Program-made: the position numbers and the translations under genes
Notes under the pieces: model-generated
The model's input: only the letters and a program-made list of their open reading frames with translations
Database searches by the model: none
Told to the model about the DNA's origin: nothing
Part shown: positions 1 to 8,337 of the stretch, piece after piece
How the letters are laid out: each line of letters starts with the position of its first letter
Position numbering within the stretch: position 1 is the stretch's first letter
Source of the DNA: Lacrimispora amygdalina
GTDB taxonomy: Bacteria > Bacillota > Clostridia > Lachnospirales > Lachnospiraceae
Assembly: GCF_900205965.1 (NCBI RefSeq)
Contig: NZ_OAOF01000017.1
Coordinates: 1 to 64,000 of the forward strand
DNA: 64,000 nt
Direction of reading: 5' to 3'

Positions 1-59
1 AAAAATGGTTTGTAAGATATTCATAAAAGAATTTTACAATAAAGTTACACAAAGAAAAA

Positions 60-117
60 CCCCAAACCCCTCATGAGTGAGGGGCAGGGGAGTTGAGAGT
101 GTCGAAGACACTTTTTT
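60..117 (+). terminator. Tandem hairpins ending an upstream gene
   Basis: A GC-rich hairpin at 60-90 pairs CCCCTCA with TGAGGGG around a TGAG loop, with an outer CCCC/GGGG. It is followed by a second hairpin at 98-112 (AGTGTC/GACACT) and six T residues at 112-117. The second has rho-independent form. It probably ends a gene lying left of the window. Confidence 0.6.
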
Positions 118-208
118 ATGCCTGTAATTAAAAAAAAGAGTGTAAATTTCCTGTAAAATGTGGTAGACTAAACCCGGTCAGTAAAATGATTAGAAAACGA
201 GGGATACG

Positions 209-2125
209 ATGAAAGTATATTTCAGATGGCTGTGGAAGCTTTTGGCTCTTTCAGCAGGCATCAATATTGTGATTGAACTGGCAAGCAGGAAGTCATTGTT
301 TAATCTGGGATCTTATATATGGAATAGTTTATTTATCTTTTTGCTTAATACGTTAATTATTCTTCTTCCTTATACGATCATATTCATTACAAGGCGAAAA
401 GCATTTGCATGCTTTATGATTTCGTTTATATGGATTTTTATGGGAATTGTAAACGGTATTCTGCTTATATTCCGTACGACTCCATTTACTGCAGCTGATC
501 TGCGTCTGGTGAAGTATGCCATGAGTCTGGCTACCGTCTATTTTACCTGGATGCAGCTTGTACTTATGGGAGTGGGAGGCGCACTGGCATTGGTTTTATT
601 GGCAGGAGTATGGAAAAAAGCCCCGGTCAGTCAGGAAAAGACACGGATCTGCCCCGGACTGGCAGTGATTCTATTAAGTACCGCACTGGTACTTGGTATT
701 ACAAGCGGAGCCATGAAATTAGGTCTGGTTGCGGTTCATTTCGGCAATATCGGACAGGGTTTTAAAACTTATGGATTTGCTTACTGCTTTTCCAATTCCG
801 TTTTTAATACTGGAATTTCAAAGCCGGAAGGATATGGATCTGAGACACTGGAAGCCATACAGTCTGAGGAACTGGTACCTGAGAATACCTATGCAATTAC
901 AGAGAACACAAAACCCAATATAATCATGATTCAGCTGGAATCATTTTTTGATCCCACTTTGTGGAAAAATAATCCGGTATCGTATGATCCCATACCTTTT
1001 TTCCACCAGCTGCAAAAAAGGTATCCTGGTGGATATATAAGTGTTCCTTCTGTGGGAGCCGGTACCGCCAATACGGAATTTGAATCAATAACAGGCATGA
1101 ATCTGGACTTTTTCGGACCGGGTGAGTATCCATATAAGACGGTTTTAAAAAAGACCTCCTGTGAAAGTACTGCATTTGATTTAAAAAATCTGGGTTATAC
1201 GGCTCACACCATTCATAACAACGAAGCAACCTTTTATGACAGAAACCGGGTATTTGCCCAGCTGGGATTTGATACATTTACGCCCATAGAATATATGAAT
1301 AATATTGAACGGAATCCTACCGGCTGGTGTAAGGATAAGATCTTAACCGGGGAGATCATAAAGACGTTGGATTCGACACCCGGTCCTGATTATATCTATA
1401 CCATATCTGTTCAGGGGCACGGGAAATATCCGAATTTTGAGTATTATTGCCAGCAGATTAATGAGATGGATGAGTTTATCCGTTCCCTTGTAAATACCTT
1501 AAGGACACGCAAGGAGCCGATTGTACTGGTTATGTATGGCGACCATCTTCCTGGTTTTGAGTGGAGTGAGAATGATATGAAGAATCACTCCCTGTTTCAG
1601 ACGGAATATGTTATCTGGAATAATATGAATTTACCCATGGTAAAAAAGAATGTAGAGGCATATCAGATGTCTTCCCATGTTCTCAATATGCTGAATATCC
1701 ATGAAGGCACCATGATCCGCTTTCACCAGAAATATCTAAACGGTGAGAATAAAAACGAGGAAAGCTATCTGGAGGATATGAAAAACCTGGAGTACGATAT
1801 TCTGTATGGAGAGCATGAGGTGTACGGAGGGAAGACTCCGTATTTGAAGACTGATTTAAAGATGGGAATCGATAAAATAAAAATCGATAAAGTGGTTTAT
1901 AATGATTCCAATTTACTGATTTATGGGGAGAATTTTACACCTTATTCTAAGATATGTTTTGATGGGAAGGCGGCAGATACCACGTTTGTTTGGCCTCAGC
2001 TGATTATAGCCAAGGATGTTTCAGAAAAAAAGGTGGCTAATAGTGAGATATCAGTGTGGCAGATCGGAAAGGACAAAGTACCATTAAGTGAGGCTGGAGT
2101 ATACCATATGGGCTGGTCTGATTAA
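209..2125 (+). CDS. LTA synthase family sulfatase-fold protein
   Basis: Likely a membrane phosphoglycerol transferase or related alkaline-phosphatase-superfamily enzyme of the lipoteichoic acid synthase type. About five membrane segments fill residues 8-170, followed by an extracellular sulfatase domain from about 235 to 520. The start of the domain shows NIIMIQLESFFD (metal site), and T286 in GTANTEFE matches the position of the catalytic threonine of LtaS. H and D residues follow in YGDHLPG. The tail after about residue 550 is an extra region I do not recognise. Start ATG at 209 follows GAGGGA. At 638 aa it is near the usual LtaS length. The gene stands alone, ending in a terminator. The true substrate (LTA or another glycerol-phosphate polymer) cannot be told from sequence. 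Confidence 0.85.
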   Translation: MKVYFRWLWKLLALSAGINIVIELASRKSLFNLGSYIWNSLFIFLLNTLIILLPYTIIFITRRKAFACFMISFIWIFMGIVNGILLIFRTTPFTAADLRLVKYAMSLATVYFTWMQLVLMGVGGALALVLLAGVWKKAPVSQEKTRICPGLAVILLSTALVLGITSGAMKLGLVAVHFGNIGQGFKTYGFAYCFSNSVFNTGISKPEGYGSETLEAIQSEELVPENTYAITENTKPNIIMIQLESFFDPTLWKNNPVSYDPIPFFHQLQKRYPGGYISVPSVGAGTANTEFESITGMNLDFFGPGEYPYKTVLKKTSCESTAFDLKNLGYTAHTIHNNEATFYDRNRVFAQLGFDTFTPIEYMNNIERNPTGWCKDKILTGEIIKTLDSTPGPDYIYTISVQGHGKYPNFEYYCQQINEMDEFIRSLVNTLRTRKEPIVLVMYGDHLPGFEWSENDMKNHSLFQTEYVIWNNMNLPMVKKNVEAYQMSSHVLNMLNIHEGTMIRFHQKYLNGENKNEESYLEDMKNLEYDILYGEHEVYGGKTPYLKTDLKMGIDKIKIDKVVYNDSNLLIYGENFTPYSKICFDGKAADTTFVWPQLIIAKDVSEKKVANSEISVWQIGKDKVPLSEAGVYHMGWSD

Positions 2126-2157
2126 CGAGAGAGAGGGTTATCCTCCCTCTCGTTTTC
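2125..2157. terminator. Bidirectional terminator between convergent genes
   Basis: A 12-bp stem with one mismatch (ACGAGAGAGAGG against CCTCCCTCTCGT) is followed by TTTT. It lies between the stops of two convergent genes, so it could serve both. Confidence 0.7.
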
Positions 2158-2158
2158 A

Positions 2159-3265
2159 TTAGATTGAAATTATCTCATATTGGGCGTTCCCAAGACCTAT
2201 CTTACCTGCGTGTTCAATGGATGTCTTCCAGTTTGTACTGGGATGAGTGTCCTTAAAATGGTCGTGGTGATGGCTTCCGTGCTTTTCCAGAATGCTTCCC
2301 GCCATAACGGGCTGTTTGTTCACTGCATCTGCACAGGCAGAATCCAGTGCAACGGGGTCAAACGAAGCGAACATACCTACATCCGGAATGATAGGAATAT
2401 CATTTTCCGCATGGCAGTCACAGTAGGGGGATACGTCCATTACAAGGCTGATATGAAAGTGGGGGCGGTTCTTTAAGACTGCCTGGGTATATTCCGCAAT
2501 TTTGCAGTTTAATATGTCGTTGGATTCATCGCAGTCTGATTCAATGGCATCCACTGGGCAGACGCCGATGCAGCGGCCGCAGCTGACACATTTACTGCTG
2601 TCAATAAATGCTTTTTTGTTCTGGAATGAAAATGCGTCGTGTGCACAATTCTTCTCACAGGCATGGCAGCCGATGCATGTTTCTTCTGTCACATGAGGTT
2701 TTCCGGCATTATGCATTTCCATTTTTCCAGCCCTTGAACCGCATCCCATTCCGATATTTTTTAAGGTTCCTCCAAAGCCTGTACTTTCGTGACCTTTGAA
2801 ATGGGTGAGAGAGATGAAAATATCTGCATCCATAACAGCCCGCCCGATCTTTGCTTCTTTTATGTATTCTCCATCAATGGGGACCAGGATTTCATCCGTT
2901 CCTTTCAGACCATCGGCAATTAGGACATGGCAGCCGGTGGAAAAAGGGGAAAATCCGTTCTCGTAAGCGGTATCCAGATGATCCAGGGCGTTCTTTCTGC
3001 TTCCTACATATAAGGTATTGCAATCCGTCAGGAATGGTTTGCCGCCGGCTGATTTAATTAAATCAACCACTACTTTTGCATAATTGGGACGCAAAAATGA
3101 TAAGTTGCCAAGCTCTCCAAAATGAATTTTAATTGCAGTATATTTATTTTGGAACTGAATATGATCCAGCATACCGGCTGTCTGAATGAGCCGGGTAAGT
3201 TTCTGGGGTAGGTTTTCACGGAATGTGGTATGAAAATTTGTGTAATAAACCTTAGATTTTTCCAT
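2159..3265 (-). CDS. DUF362 domain protein with 2x[4Fe-4S] ferredoxin module
   Basis: A 368-residue DUF362 family protein carrying two ferredoxin-type clusters: CIGCHACEKNC and CVSCGRCIGVCP lie in the middle of the chain, inside a DUF362 fold. Proteins of this family occur widely in anaerobes; their reaction is unknown, but a redox role is likely. The reading frame is open further upstream, but I place the start at ATG 3265 because AAGGAGA lies seven bases before it and a promoter lies just upstream at 3302-3330. No signal peptide is visible, so it should be cytoplasmic. It is a single-gene unit, convergent with the sulfatase gene. Confidence 0.85.
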   Translation of the reverse strand: MEKSKVYYTNFHTTFRENLPQKLTRLIQTAGMLDHIQFQNKYTAIKIHFGELGNLSFLRPNYAKVVVDLIKSAGGKPFLTDCNTLYVGSRKNALDHLDTAYENGFSPFSTGCHVLIADGLKGTDEILVPIDGEYIKEAKIGRAVMDADIFISLTHFKGHESTGFGGTLKNIGMGCGSRAGKMEMHNAGKPHVTEETCIGCHACEKNCAHDAFSFQNKKAFIDSSKCVSCGRCIGVCPVDAIESDCDESNDILNCKIAEYTQAVLKNRPHFHISLVMDVSPYCDCHAENDIPIIPDVGMFASFDPVALDSACADAVNKQPVMAGSILEKHGSHHHDHFKDTHPSTNWKTSIEHAGKIGLGNAQYEIISI

Positions 3266-3301
3266 AGTAGGTCTCCTTTTGATAAATTTTATTATTATGC
3301 T

Positions 3302-3330
3302 ATTATACTGTAAACAAATAGAGTTTTCAA
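3302..3330 (-). promoter_or_regulatory. Sigma-A promoter for the DUF362 gene
   Basis: On the minus strand TTGAAA, a 17-bp spacer and TATAAT, about 37 bases upstream of the chosen ATG at 3265. It also argues against the longer upstream start. Confidence 0.65.
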
Positions 3331-3367
3331 TAAAACTTATTCGCATCTTTCCGCCTTTTGCAAACTC

Positions 3368-3396
3368 TTGCAAGATTACCCTCCTGGCGGTATAAT
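3368..3396 (+). promoter_or_regulatory. Sigma-A promoter for cls
   Basis: TTGCAA, 17-bp spacer, TATAAT, 43 bases before the cardiolipin synthase ATG. Confidence 0.65.
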
Positions 3397-3439
3397 AGGA
3401 TCCATGCTGTTAATAAATTGTCAGTAGGAGGTACATAGG

Positions 3440-4990
3440 ATGAAGCATATAAAAAGGATGCTGCGGATCATTTTTGGAAGGTCAATGTTTGCAGTTGTTT
3501 CACTTGTAATTCAAATCTTTGTTCTGGCAGCAGCATTCCGCTTTCTGAGCTTTTATCTGGCGTATTTTTATGGCGCTGTTACGTTGCTCAGTGCAGTGGT
3601 TATCATCTATATATTAAATAAAGAAGAGAATCCCAGTTTTAAAATGAGCTGGATGATTCCTGTCACGGCAGTGCCCGTTTTTGGTACATTTTTCTACATG
3701 CTGGTGGAACTGCACATCATTGAACGGTTTATGGAAAAGAAGTTAAAGATCCGTATGGATGAGACAGAGTGCTATCTGGAACAGAATTTAAAGGTTTTAG
3801 AGCAGTTGTCAAAAGTCAGCAGGAGAAACGCTAATCTTGCCCATTATGTTAAACAATATGGTCATTATCCAGTCTACGCCAATACCAATGCACAATACTT
3901 TCCGTCTGGTGAGGCAATGTTTGAAGCCATGAAGCGGGAGATGAAAGAAGCAAAGAGATTTATTTTTCTGGAATTTTTCATTATTGAAAAAGGGGAAATG
4001 TGGGATTTAATACTGGAACTGCTGGAGCAAAAATGCAGGGAAGGGGTAGAAGTCAGAATTATGTATGACGGCATGGGGTCTTTTGCTTTTCTTCCCCGTA
4101 ATTACATTAAAACTCTGCAGGATAAGGGATTTAAGGCAAAAATCTTTTCTCCTGTCAGACCGGTTTTGTCCAGTTACCAGAATAACAGGGATCACCGAAA
4201 GATACTTGTGGTTGACGGACATACCGCGTTTACAGGGGGGATCAACCTGGCAGACGAGTACATCAACAGAAAAGTACGGTTTGGGCACTGGAAGGATGCA
4301 GGTATCATGCTGAAAGGGGAGGCAGTGACCAGCTTTACCATGATGTTTCTGCAAATGTGGAATATATCTGAGAATGAACCGGAACAATATCATAATTATT
4401 TAAAGGATCCGGAATATTTTTACCCTCTTGAGCTTCGCATGGATGGATTTGTGATTCCTTATGGAGACAGTCCGCTTGACAAGGAATTGATTGGAGAAGA
4501 GGTATATCTTGATATTATTCATAATGCCAGGCGATATGTGCATATCATGACTCCGTATCTGATTCTTGATTATGAGATGGTTAAATCTCTCTCATTTGCT
4601 GCTAAAAGAGGCGTTGATGTTTCTATCATCCTTCCTCATATTCCGGATAAAAAGTATGCATTTTTGCTTGCTAAATCACATTACGGAGAGCTAATCCGGG
4701 CAGGTGTTAAGATCTGGGAATATACTCCCGGTTTTGTTCACGCGAAAGTATTTACAAGTGACGATACGAAGGCAGCAGTGGGTACAATCAATCTGGACTT
4801 CAGAAGTCTCTATCTTCACTTTGAATGCGGAACGTATCTGTACCGGAATGAAGTAATTTGTGAGATCGAACGGGATTATCAGGAAACGCTGGCTTTATGC
4901 AGAAGAATTACTTTGGAAGACATAGCAAATGAACCCTGGTATGAAAGAGTTGCGGGGCGGGCCTTAAGGCTTTTTTCACCGCTTATGTAA
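3440..4990 (+). CDS. cls: Cardiolipin synthase (PLD family)
   Basis: Joins two phosphatidylglycerol molecules into cardiolipin and glycerol at the membrane. Two N-terminal membrane segments (about residues 14-32 and 36-58) with a third hydrophobic stretch (about 68-90) precede two phospholipase D domains. Both HxKxxxxD motifs are intact: H252-R-K254 in the first half (HRKILVVDGHTAFTGG) and H434-A-K in the second (HAKVFTSDDTKAAVG). Length 516 aa is typical for bacterial Cls. The start ATG at 3440 follows GGAGG. It has its own promoter and terminator, so it is probably monocistronic. Confidence 0.93.
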   Translation: MKHIKRMLRIIFGRSMFAVVSLVIQIFVLAAAFRFLSFYLAYFYGAVTLLSAVVIIYILNKEENPSFKMSWMIPVTAVPVFGTFFYMLVELHIIERFMEKKLKIRMDETECYLEQNLKVLEQLSKVSRRNANLAHYVKQYGHYPVYANTNAQYFPSGEAMFEAMKREMKEAKRFIFLEFFIIEKGEMWDLILELLEQKCREGVEVRIMYDGMGSFAFLPRNYIKTLQDKGFKAKIFSPVRPVLSSYQNNRDHRKILVVDGHTAFTGGINLADEYINRKVRFGHWKDAGIMLKGEAVTSFTMMFLQMWNISENEPEQYHNYLKDPEYFYPLELRMDGFVIPYGDSPLDKELIGEEVYLDIIHNARRYVHIMTPYLILDYEMVKSLSFAAKRGVDVSIILPHIPDKKYAFLLAKSHYGELIRAGVKIWEYTPGFVHAKVFTSDDTKAAVGTINLDFRSLYLHFECGTYLYRNEVICEIERDYQETLALCRRITLEDIANEPWYERVAGRALRLFSPLM

Positions 4991-4992
4991 TA

Positions 4993-5023
4993 GAAAAAGC
5001 GCTGATGTTTCTGGCGCTTTTTC
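4993..5023. terminator. Bidirectional terminator, cls / collagen-like gene
   Basis: GAAAAAGCGC pairs perfectly with GCGCTTTTTC over an 11-base loop. The A and T runs make it usable from both sides, and it lies between convergent genes. Confidence 0.8.
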
Positions 5024-5037
5024 TGATTTAAGATAAA

Positions 5038-6063
5038 CTACGGTGCAACTTCAAGGATTATCATATGAGCGATAACTGGTGTTGAGCCAAAGAACACTGG
5101 CTGGCCAGTCGTATTAACAATTTCTACTGTAGCAGGAATTGCTCCTACTGGCACAAGTGCGGAACCATTAATCTGCCCAGTTACGCTTGGTGAATCTGCG
5201 GGAACGCCGCCGCTTCCGTTTATCTGGGTTGTAAATTCAACAAATGTGGAAAGTCCTGCTCCATCTGTGGAAATCCACCAGGAGACGTAATAAACTCCGG
5301 GAGCCGTTATGGTTGCTACACCTGTTGCGGTATTATAGGAAATATTTAAACTTTGGTCATTTACAACTGTATTAAAAATGACTGGGCTGCCATCTTCTAC
5401 AGTTGTTGTTGCTGTTCCTGTTAATTGTACTTCTATGCCTCTTAACTGTGAGGCAGGTCCGGTAGCACCGGTAGGTCCGGTGGGTCCGGTAGGTCCGGTA
5501 GGCCCGGTAGGTCCGGTAGGTCCGGTGGCACCAGTAGCGCCGGTAGGTCCGGTAGGTCCGGTGGGTCCGGTAGGTCCGGTAGCGCCGGTAGCGCCGGTAG
5601 CGCCAGTAGGTCCGGTAGGTCCGGTAGCACCGGTAGCACCGGTAGCGCCAGTAGGTCCGGTAGGTCCGGTAGCGCCGGTAGGTCCGGTAGCGCCAGTAGG
5701 TCCGGTAGGTCCAACAGGACCGGCGGGGCCGGCAGGTCCGGTAGCACCGGTAGCGCCAGTAGCACCGGTAGGTCCGGTAGGTCCGGTAGGACCTTGGATA
5801 CCCTGTGGTCCCTGAGGTCCTACAGGTCCCTGAGGACCTTGTGGTCCCTGAGGACCATCAGGCCCTGGAATACCTTGCGGTCCAGTTGGCCCGGTAGGCC
5901 CTTGAAATCCTCTTGGCCCCTGAGGTCCCATTGGACCAGGGCATCCTCTTGGCCCCTGAGGTCCGGTTGGTCCAACGCAACAGCCATAGCCGCCATAGCC
6001 GCCGTTGCCGCTATTGCCACCACAACCATAGTGGTTTCTGTCCCAATCTCTACAATTATTCAT
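5038..6063 (-). CDS. Collagen-like spore-surface protein, BclA type
   Basis: A 341-residue protein with three parts: a Cys/Gly/Asn-rich head (residues 1-30), a Gly-X-Y collagen-like region (about 31-205, first GPQGPRG type, then GPTGATG type), and a C-terminal beta-rich domain (about 206-341) resembling the trimerising jelly-roll domain of exosporium glycoproteins such as BclA. There is no signal peptide, as expected for a protein made in the mother cell and assembled on the spore. The start ATG at 6063 follows GGAGGG. A sigma-K-like promoter is found upstream. Threonines in GPT triplets are likely glycosylation sites (family knowledge). Its C-terminal domain resembles the N-terminal domain of the neighbouring collagen-like protein. 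Confidence 0.8.
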   Translation of the reverse strand: MNNCRDWDRNHYGCGGNSGNGGYGGYGCCVGPTGPQGPRGCPGPMGPQGPRGFQGPTGPTGPQGIPGPDGPQGPQGPQGPVGPQGPQGIQGPTGPTGPTGATGATGATGPAGPAGPVGPTGPTGATGPTGATGPTGPTGATGATGATGPTGPTGATGATGATGPTGPTGPTGPTGATGATGPTGPTGPTGPTGPTGPTGATGPASQLRGIEVQLTGTATTTVEDGSPVIFNTVVNDQSLNISYNTATGVATITAPGVYYVSWWISTDGAGLSTFVEFTTQINGSGGVPADSPSVTGQINGSALVPVGAIPATVEIVNTTGQPVFFGSTPVIAHMIILEVAP

Positions 6064-6158
6064 TATAACTCCCTCCTGTCAAGGTGTAATTTTTTATTTG
6101 TATGATTTCTTGTAGATGTGAATTGTATTATAAAGGGCTTTTTCAATCCTTTATAACA

Positions 6159-6187
6159 TATCATATGTGATTAGTCTCAAGTTTGTT
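6159..6187 (-). promoter_or_regulatory. Sigma-K-like promoter for collagen-like gene
   Basis: On the minus strand AACA, 16 bases, then CATATGATA. This fits the late mother-cell sigma-K pattern (AC near -35, CATAnnnTA at -10). It lies about 95 bases upstream of the start codon. Confidence 0.45.
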
Positions 6188-6192
6188 AGAAA

Positions 6193-6262
6193 CATTGTAG
6201 TCTTGCTGAAAATGAATTCAGATTAACTTGTATATCATTGTAGTGTAATGGAAAACATTGTA
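6193..6262. repeat. Three CATTGTA copies between the collagen genes
   Basis: CATTGTA occurs at 6193, 6236 and 6256 (spacings 43 and 20 bases), all in the same orientation, in the AT-rich gap between the two collagen-like genes. The spacings are near whole helical turns, so a binding site is possible. AT-rich chance is the alternative. Confidence 0.25.
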
Positions 6263-6271
6263 ATTTTCACG

Positions 6272-8113
6272 CTAAATAAATACTATTACATTTAGGGTAG
6301 TATTAACAGCATTAGCAGTTGTAACGTTAGTTGCAACAGTATATTCTACTCTTAATTCATAGGTTGAAGTAGTAGTAGCTACAGCAGTATCAACATAAGT
6401 GTCTCCAATAGCTACATCAAACGTGCCGGCAATTGATCCATTGAAACTTGAAGTTCTCGTAAAAATTAGAGTAGCATCTCTGTATATTCTTAATTCGGCT
6501 TCGTAAGTGTAAGCTGCACCTACAGTATTTTCCAAGTCAATACCATAGTCAATTTTTACATTATCACCGGTAGTAACAGGTACTGCTAAAGTAGCAACGG
6601 TTACCTCTGTAGCTGCTGGTATTGGAGTGGTTACACCGTTATTGTTGTCAAAGGCTAATACTCCGACCGGCCCAGTCGGTCCAGTATCGCCGGTAGGTCC
6701 GGTATCACCAGTCGGTCCAGTATCGCCAGTCGGTCCGGTATCACCAGTCGGTCCAGTATCGCCGGTCGGCCCAGTATCACCGGTAGGTCCGGTATCGCCG
6801 GTAGGTCCGGTATCGCCGGTCGGTCCGGTATCGCCGGTAGGTCCGGTATCGCCAGTCGGTCCGGTATCGCCGGTCGGTCCGGTATCGCCGGTCGGCCCAG
6901 TATCACCGGTAGGTCCGGTATCGCCGGTAGGTCCAGTATCGCCGGTAGGTCCGGTATCGCCGGTAGGTCCGGTATCGCCAGTAGGTCCGGTATCGCCGGT
7001 AGGTCCGGTATCACCAGTCGGTCCAGTGTCACCAGTGGGTCCGGTGTCACCAGTCGGTCCAGTATCGCCAGTAGGTCCGGTATCACCAGTCGGTCCAGTA
7101 TCGCCGGTCGGCCCAGTATCACCGGTCGGTCCGGTATCGCCGGTCGGTCCGGTATCGCCGGTAGGTCCGGTATCGCCAGTAGGTCCGGTATCGCCGGTCG
7201 GTCCGGTATCGCCGGTAGGTCCGGTATCACCAGTCGGTCCGGTATCACCAGTCGGTCCAGTATCGCCAGTAGGTCCAGTATCACCAGTAGGTCCAGTATC
7301 GCCAGTAGGTCCGGTATCGCCGGTAGGCCCAGTATCGCCGGTTGGCCCAGTATCACCGGTCGGTCCGGTATCGCCAGTCGGTCCGGTATCGCCGGTCGGT
7401 CCGGTATCACCAGTCGGTCCAGTATCGCCGGTAGGTCCGGTATCACCAGTCGGTCCGGTATCACCAGTCGGTCCGGTATCACCAGTAGGTCCGGTATCAC
7501 CGGTCGGTCCAGTCGGTCCAGTCGGTCCGGTAGGCCCGGTAGCGCCAGTAGGTCCAGCAGGTCCGGTCGGTCCAGTAGCGCCAGTAGGTCCGGGTGTTCC
7601 AGTAGCCCCAGTAGCGCCAGTAGGTCCAGTGTCCCCAGTTGACCCGGCAGGTCCGGTTGGTCCAGTCGGTCCAGTCGGCCCAGTAGGCCCGGTAGATCCG
7701 CTTCCGGTGGCATCTTCCTGGATGATAACCATTGAACCTCTTAAAGGAACCTGCTGAGCGAAGAATACTGTACCAGTACTGATATTGACTAAGGATAATG
7801 TCACAGGAGCACTAACGACCTCAATAATTCCAGCTCCGTACACTTCGTCAGTTCTTAATGGTGTATTTCCAACTAAAAAATCACTTTGTGAACTGACAAG
7901 TGCAAAAGAGGTACCGTTTGTAGACTGAGATGATTGTGTTGCCAGCCACCAGTCAATAGAAAATCTTCCTGCTTGCAGAAAAGTGATGATACCTGTTGCA
8001 GGATCATAAGCAATATTTCCGGATGTAAAAGTGATGTTGTCAAAAAGAACATTTTCGCCGGAATTTATTGTGGTGGCAGTTTCTAACTCCAATTGGAGAG
8101 CTATATCAGCCAT
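6272..8113 (-). CDS. Large collagen-like protein, N-terminal beta domain
   Basis: A 613-residue protein with an unusual order: a globular beta-rich domain first (residues 1-135), then a long collagen-like stretch (about 142-482), then a second beta-rich domain (about 483-613). The centre is 46 uninterrupted GDTGPT hexapeptides. The N-terminal domain shares a pattern with the C-terminal domain of the adjacent collagen-like protein (IxY...TG..T...G......WW..T). There is no signal peptide. Start ATG 8113 has AAGGGGG upstream. It is probably a spore-surface filament protein. The perfect repeat could make the copy number uncertain in an assembly. Confidence 0.8.
   Translation of the reverse strand: MADIALQLELETATTINSGENVLFDNITFTSGNIAYDPATGIITFLQAGRFSIDWWLATQSSQSTNGTSFALVSSQSDFLVGNTPLRTDEVYGAGIIEVVSAPVTLSLVNISTGTVFFAQQVPLRGSMVIIQEDATGSGSTGPTGPTGPTGPTGPAGSTGDTGPTGATGATGTPGPTGATGPTGPAGPTGATGPTGPTGPTGPTGDTGPTGDTGPTGDTGPTGDTGPTGDTGPTGDTGPTGDTGPTGDTGPTGDTGPTGDTGPTGDTGPTGDTGPTGDTGPTGDTGPTGDTGPTGDTGPTGDTGPTGDTGPTGDTGPTGDTGPTGDTGPTGDTGPTGDTGPTGDTGPTGDTGPTGDTGPTGDTGPTGDTGPTGDTGPTGDTGPTGDTGPTGDTGPTGDTGPTGDTGPTGDTGPTGDTGPTGDTGPTGDTGPTGDTGPTGDTGPTGDTGPTGDTGPTGDTGPTGDTGPTGDTGPTGDTGPTGPVGVLAFDNNNGVTTPIPAATEVTVATLAVPVTTGDNVKIDYGIDLENTVGAAYTYEAELRIYRDATLIFTRTSSFNGSIAGTFDVAIGDTYVDTAVATTTSTYELRVEYTVATNVTTANAVNTTLNVIVFI
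6684..7511 (-). repeat. 46 x 18-bp tandem repeat (GDTGPT)
   Basis: The D codon recurs every 18 bases from 6684 to 7498 without a break in phase, giving 46 copies of a six-residue unit. Third codon positions vary (GGT/GGC, ACC/ACT, CCG/CCA), and patches of identical synonymous pattern recur, which suggests blockwise duplication rather than slippage of single units. Confidence 0.95.
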
Positions 8114-8178
8114 AATTATCCCCCTTGTTATAATGTTTTGGTTTTGACACTGATTATAAAAAAATAATAGTATCCTTA

Positions 8179-8187
8179 TATAATATG
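8179..8187 (-). promoter_or_regulatory. Possible sigma-K -10 for large collagen-like gene
   Basis: On the minus strand CATATTATA fits CATAnnnTA, about 66 bases upstream of the start codon. No convincing AC element is found at -35, so this is weaker than the promoter of the neighbouring gene. Confidence 0.3.
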
Positions 8188-8257
8188 TAGGTCGGGGGAT
8201 TTTGGGACTAGGGTATAAACAATGGGGTGGCAGACCATTTTAGGACTAAAAATACGC

Positions 8258-8282
8258 AAAAAAAAGACTCCTGTCAGGAGCC
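8258..8282 (-). terminator. Terminator of the lyase/YesMN operon
   Basis: Read on the minus strand, GGCTCCT and AGGAGTC pair (one G-T) around GAC, followed by eight T residues. It is placed about 55 bases after the stop of the heparinase-like gene. Confidence 0.75.
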
Positions 8283-8337
8283 TTATTGTATAACAGTTAA
8301 AAATTATCCGTTTATGTTAATTGATCATGCTGCAGAA

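Noticed and set aside
5378..5815. 145-codon plus-strand frame over the smaller collagen-like gene
   Set aside because: Same shadow effect of Gly-Pro-rich repeats; the minus-strand frame has start site, domains and promoter.
6684..7511. Regular 18-bp repeat considered as a CRISPR-like array
   Set aside because: There are no spacers; the repeat is contiguous and in a coding frame.
6627..7757. 376-codon open frame on the plus strand over the large collagen-like gene
   Set aside because: It reads only VGPVSP repeats, the mirror of GDTGPT codons. An 18-bp repeat free of stops in one frame is free of stops in others. No ribosome binding site fits.
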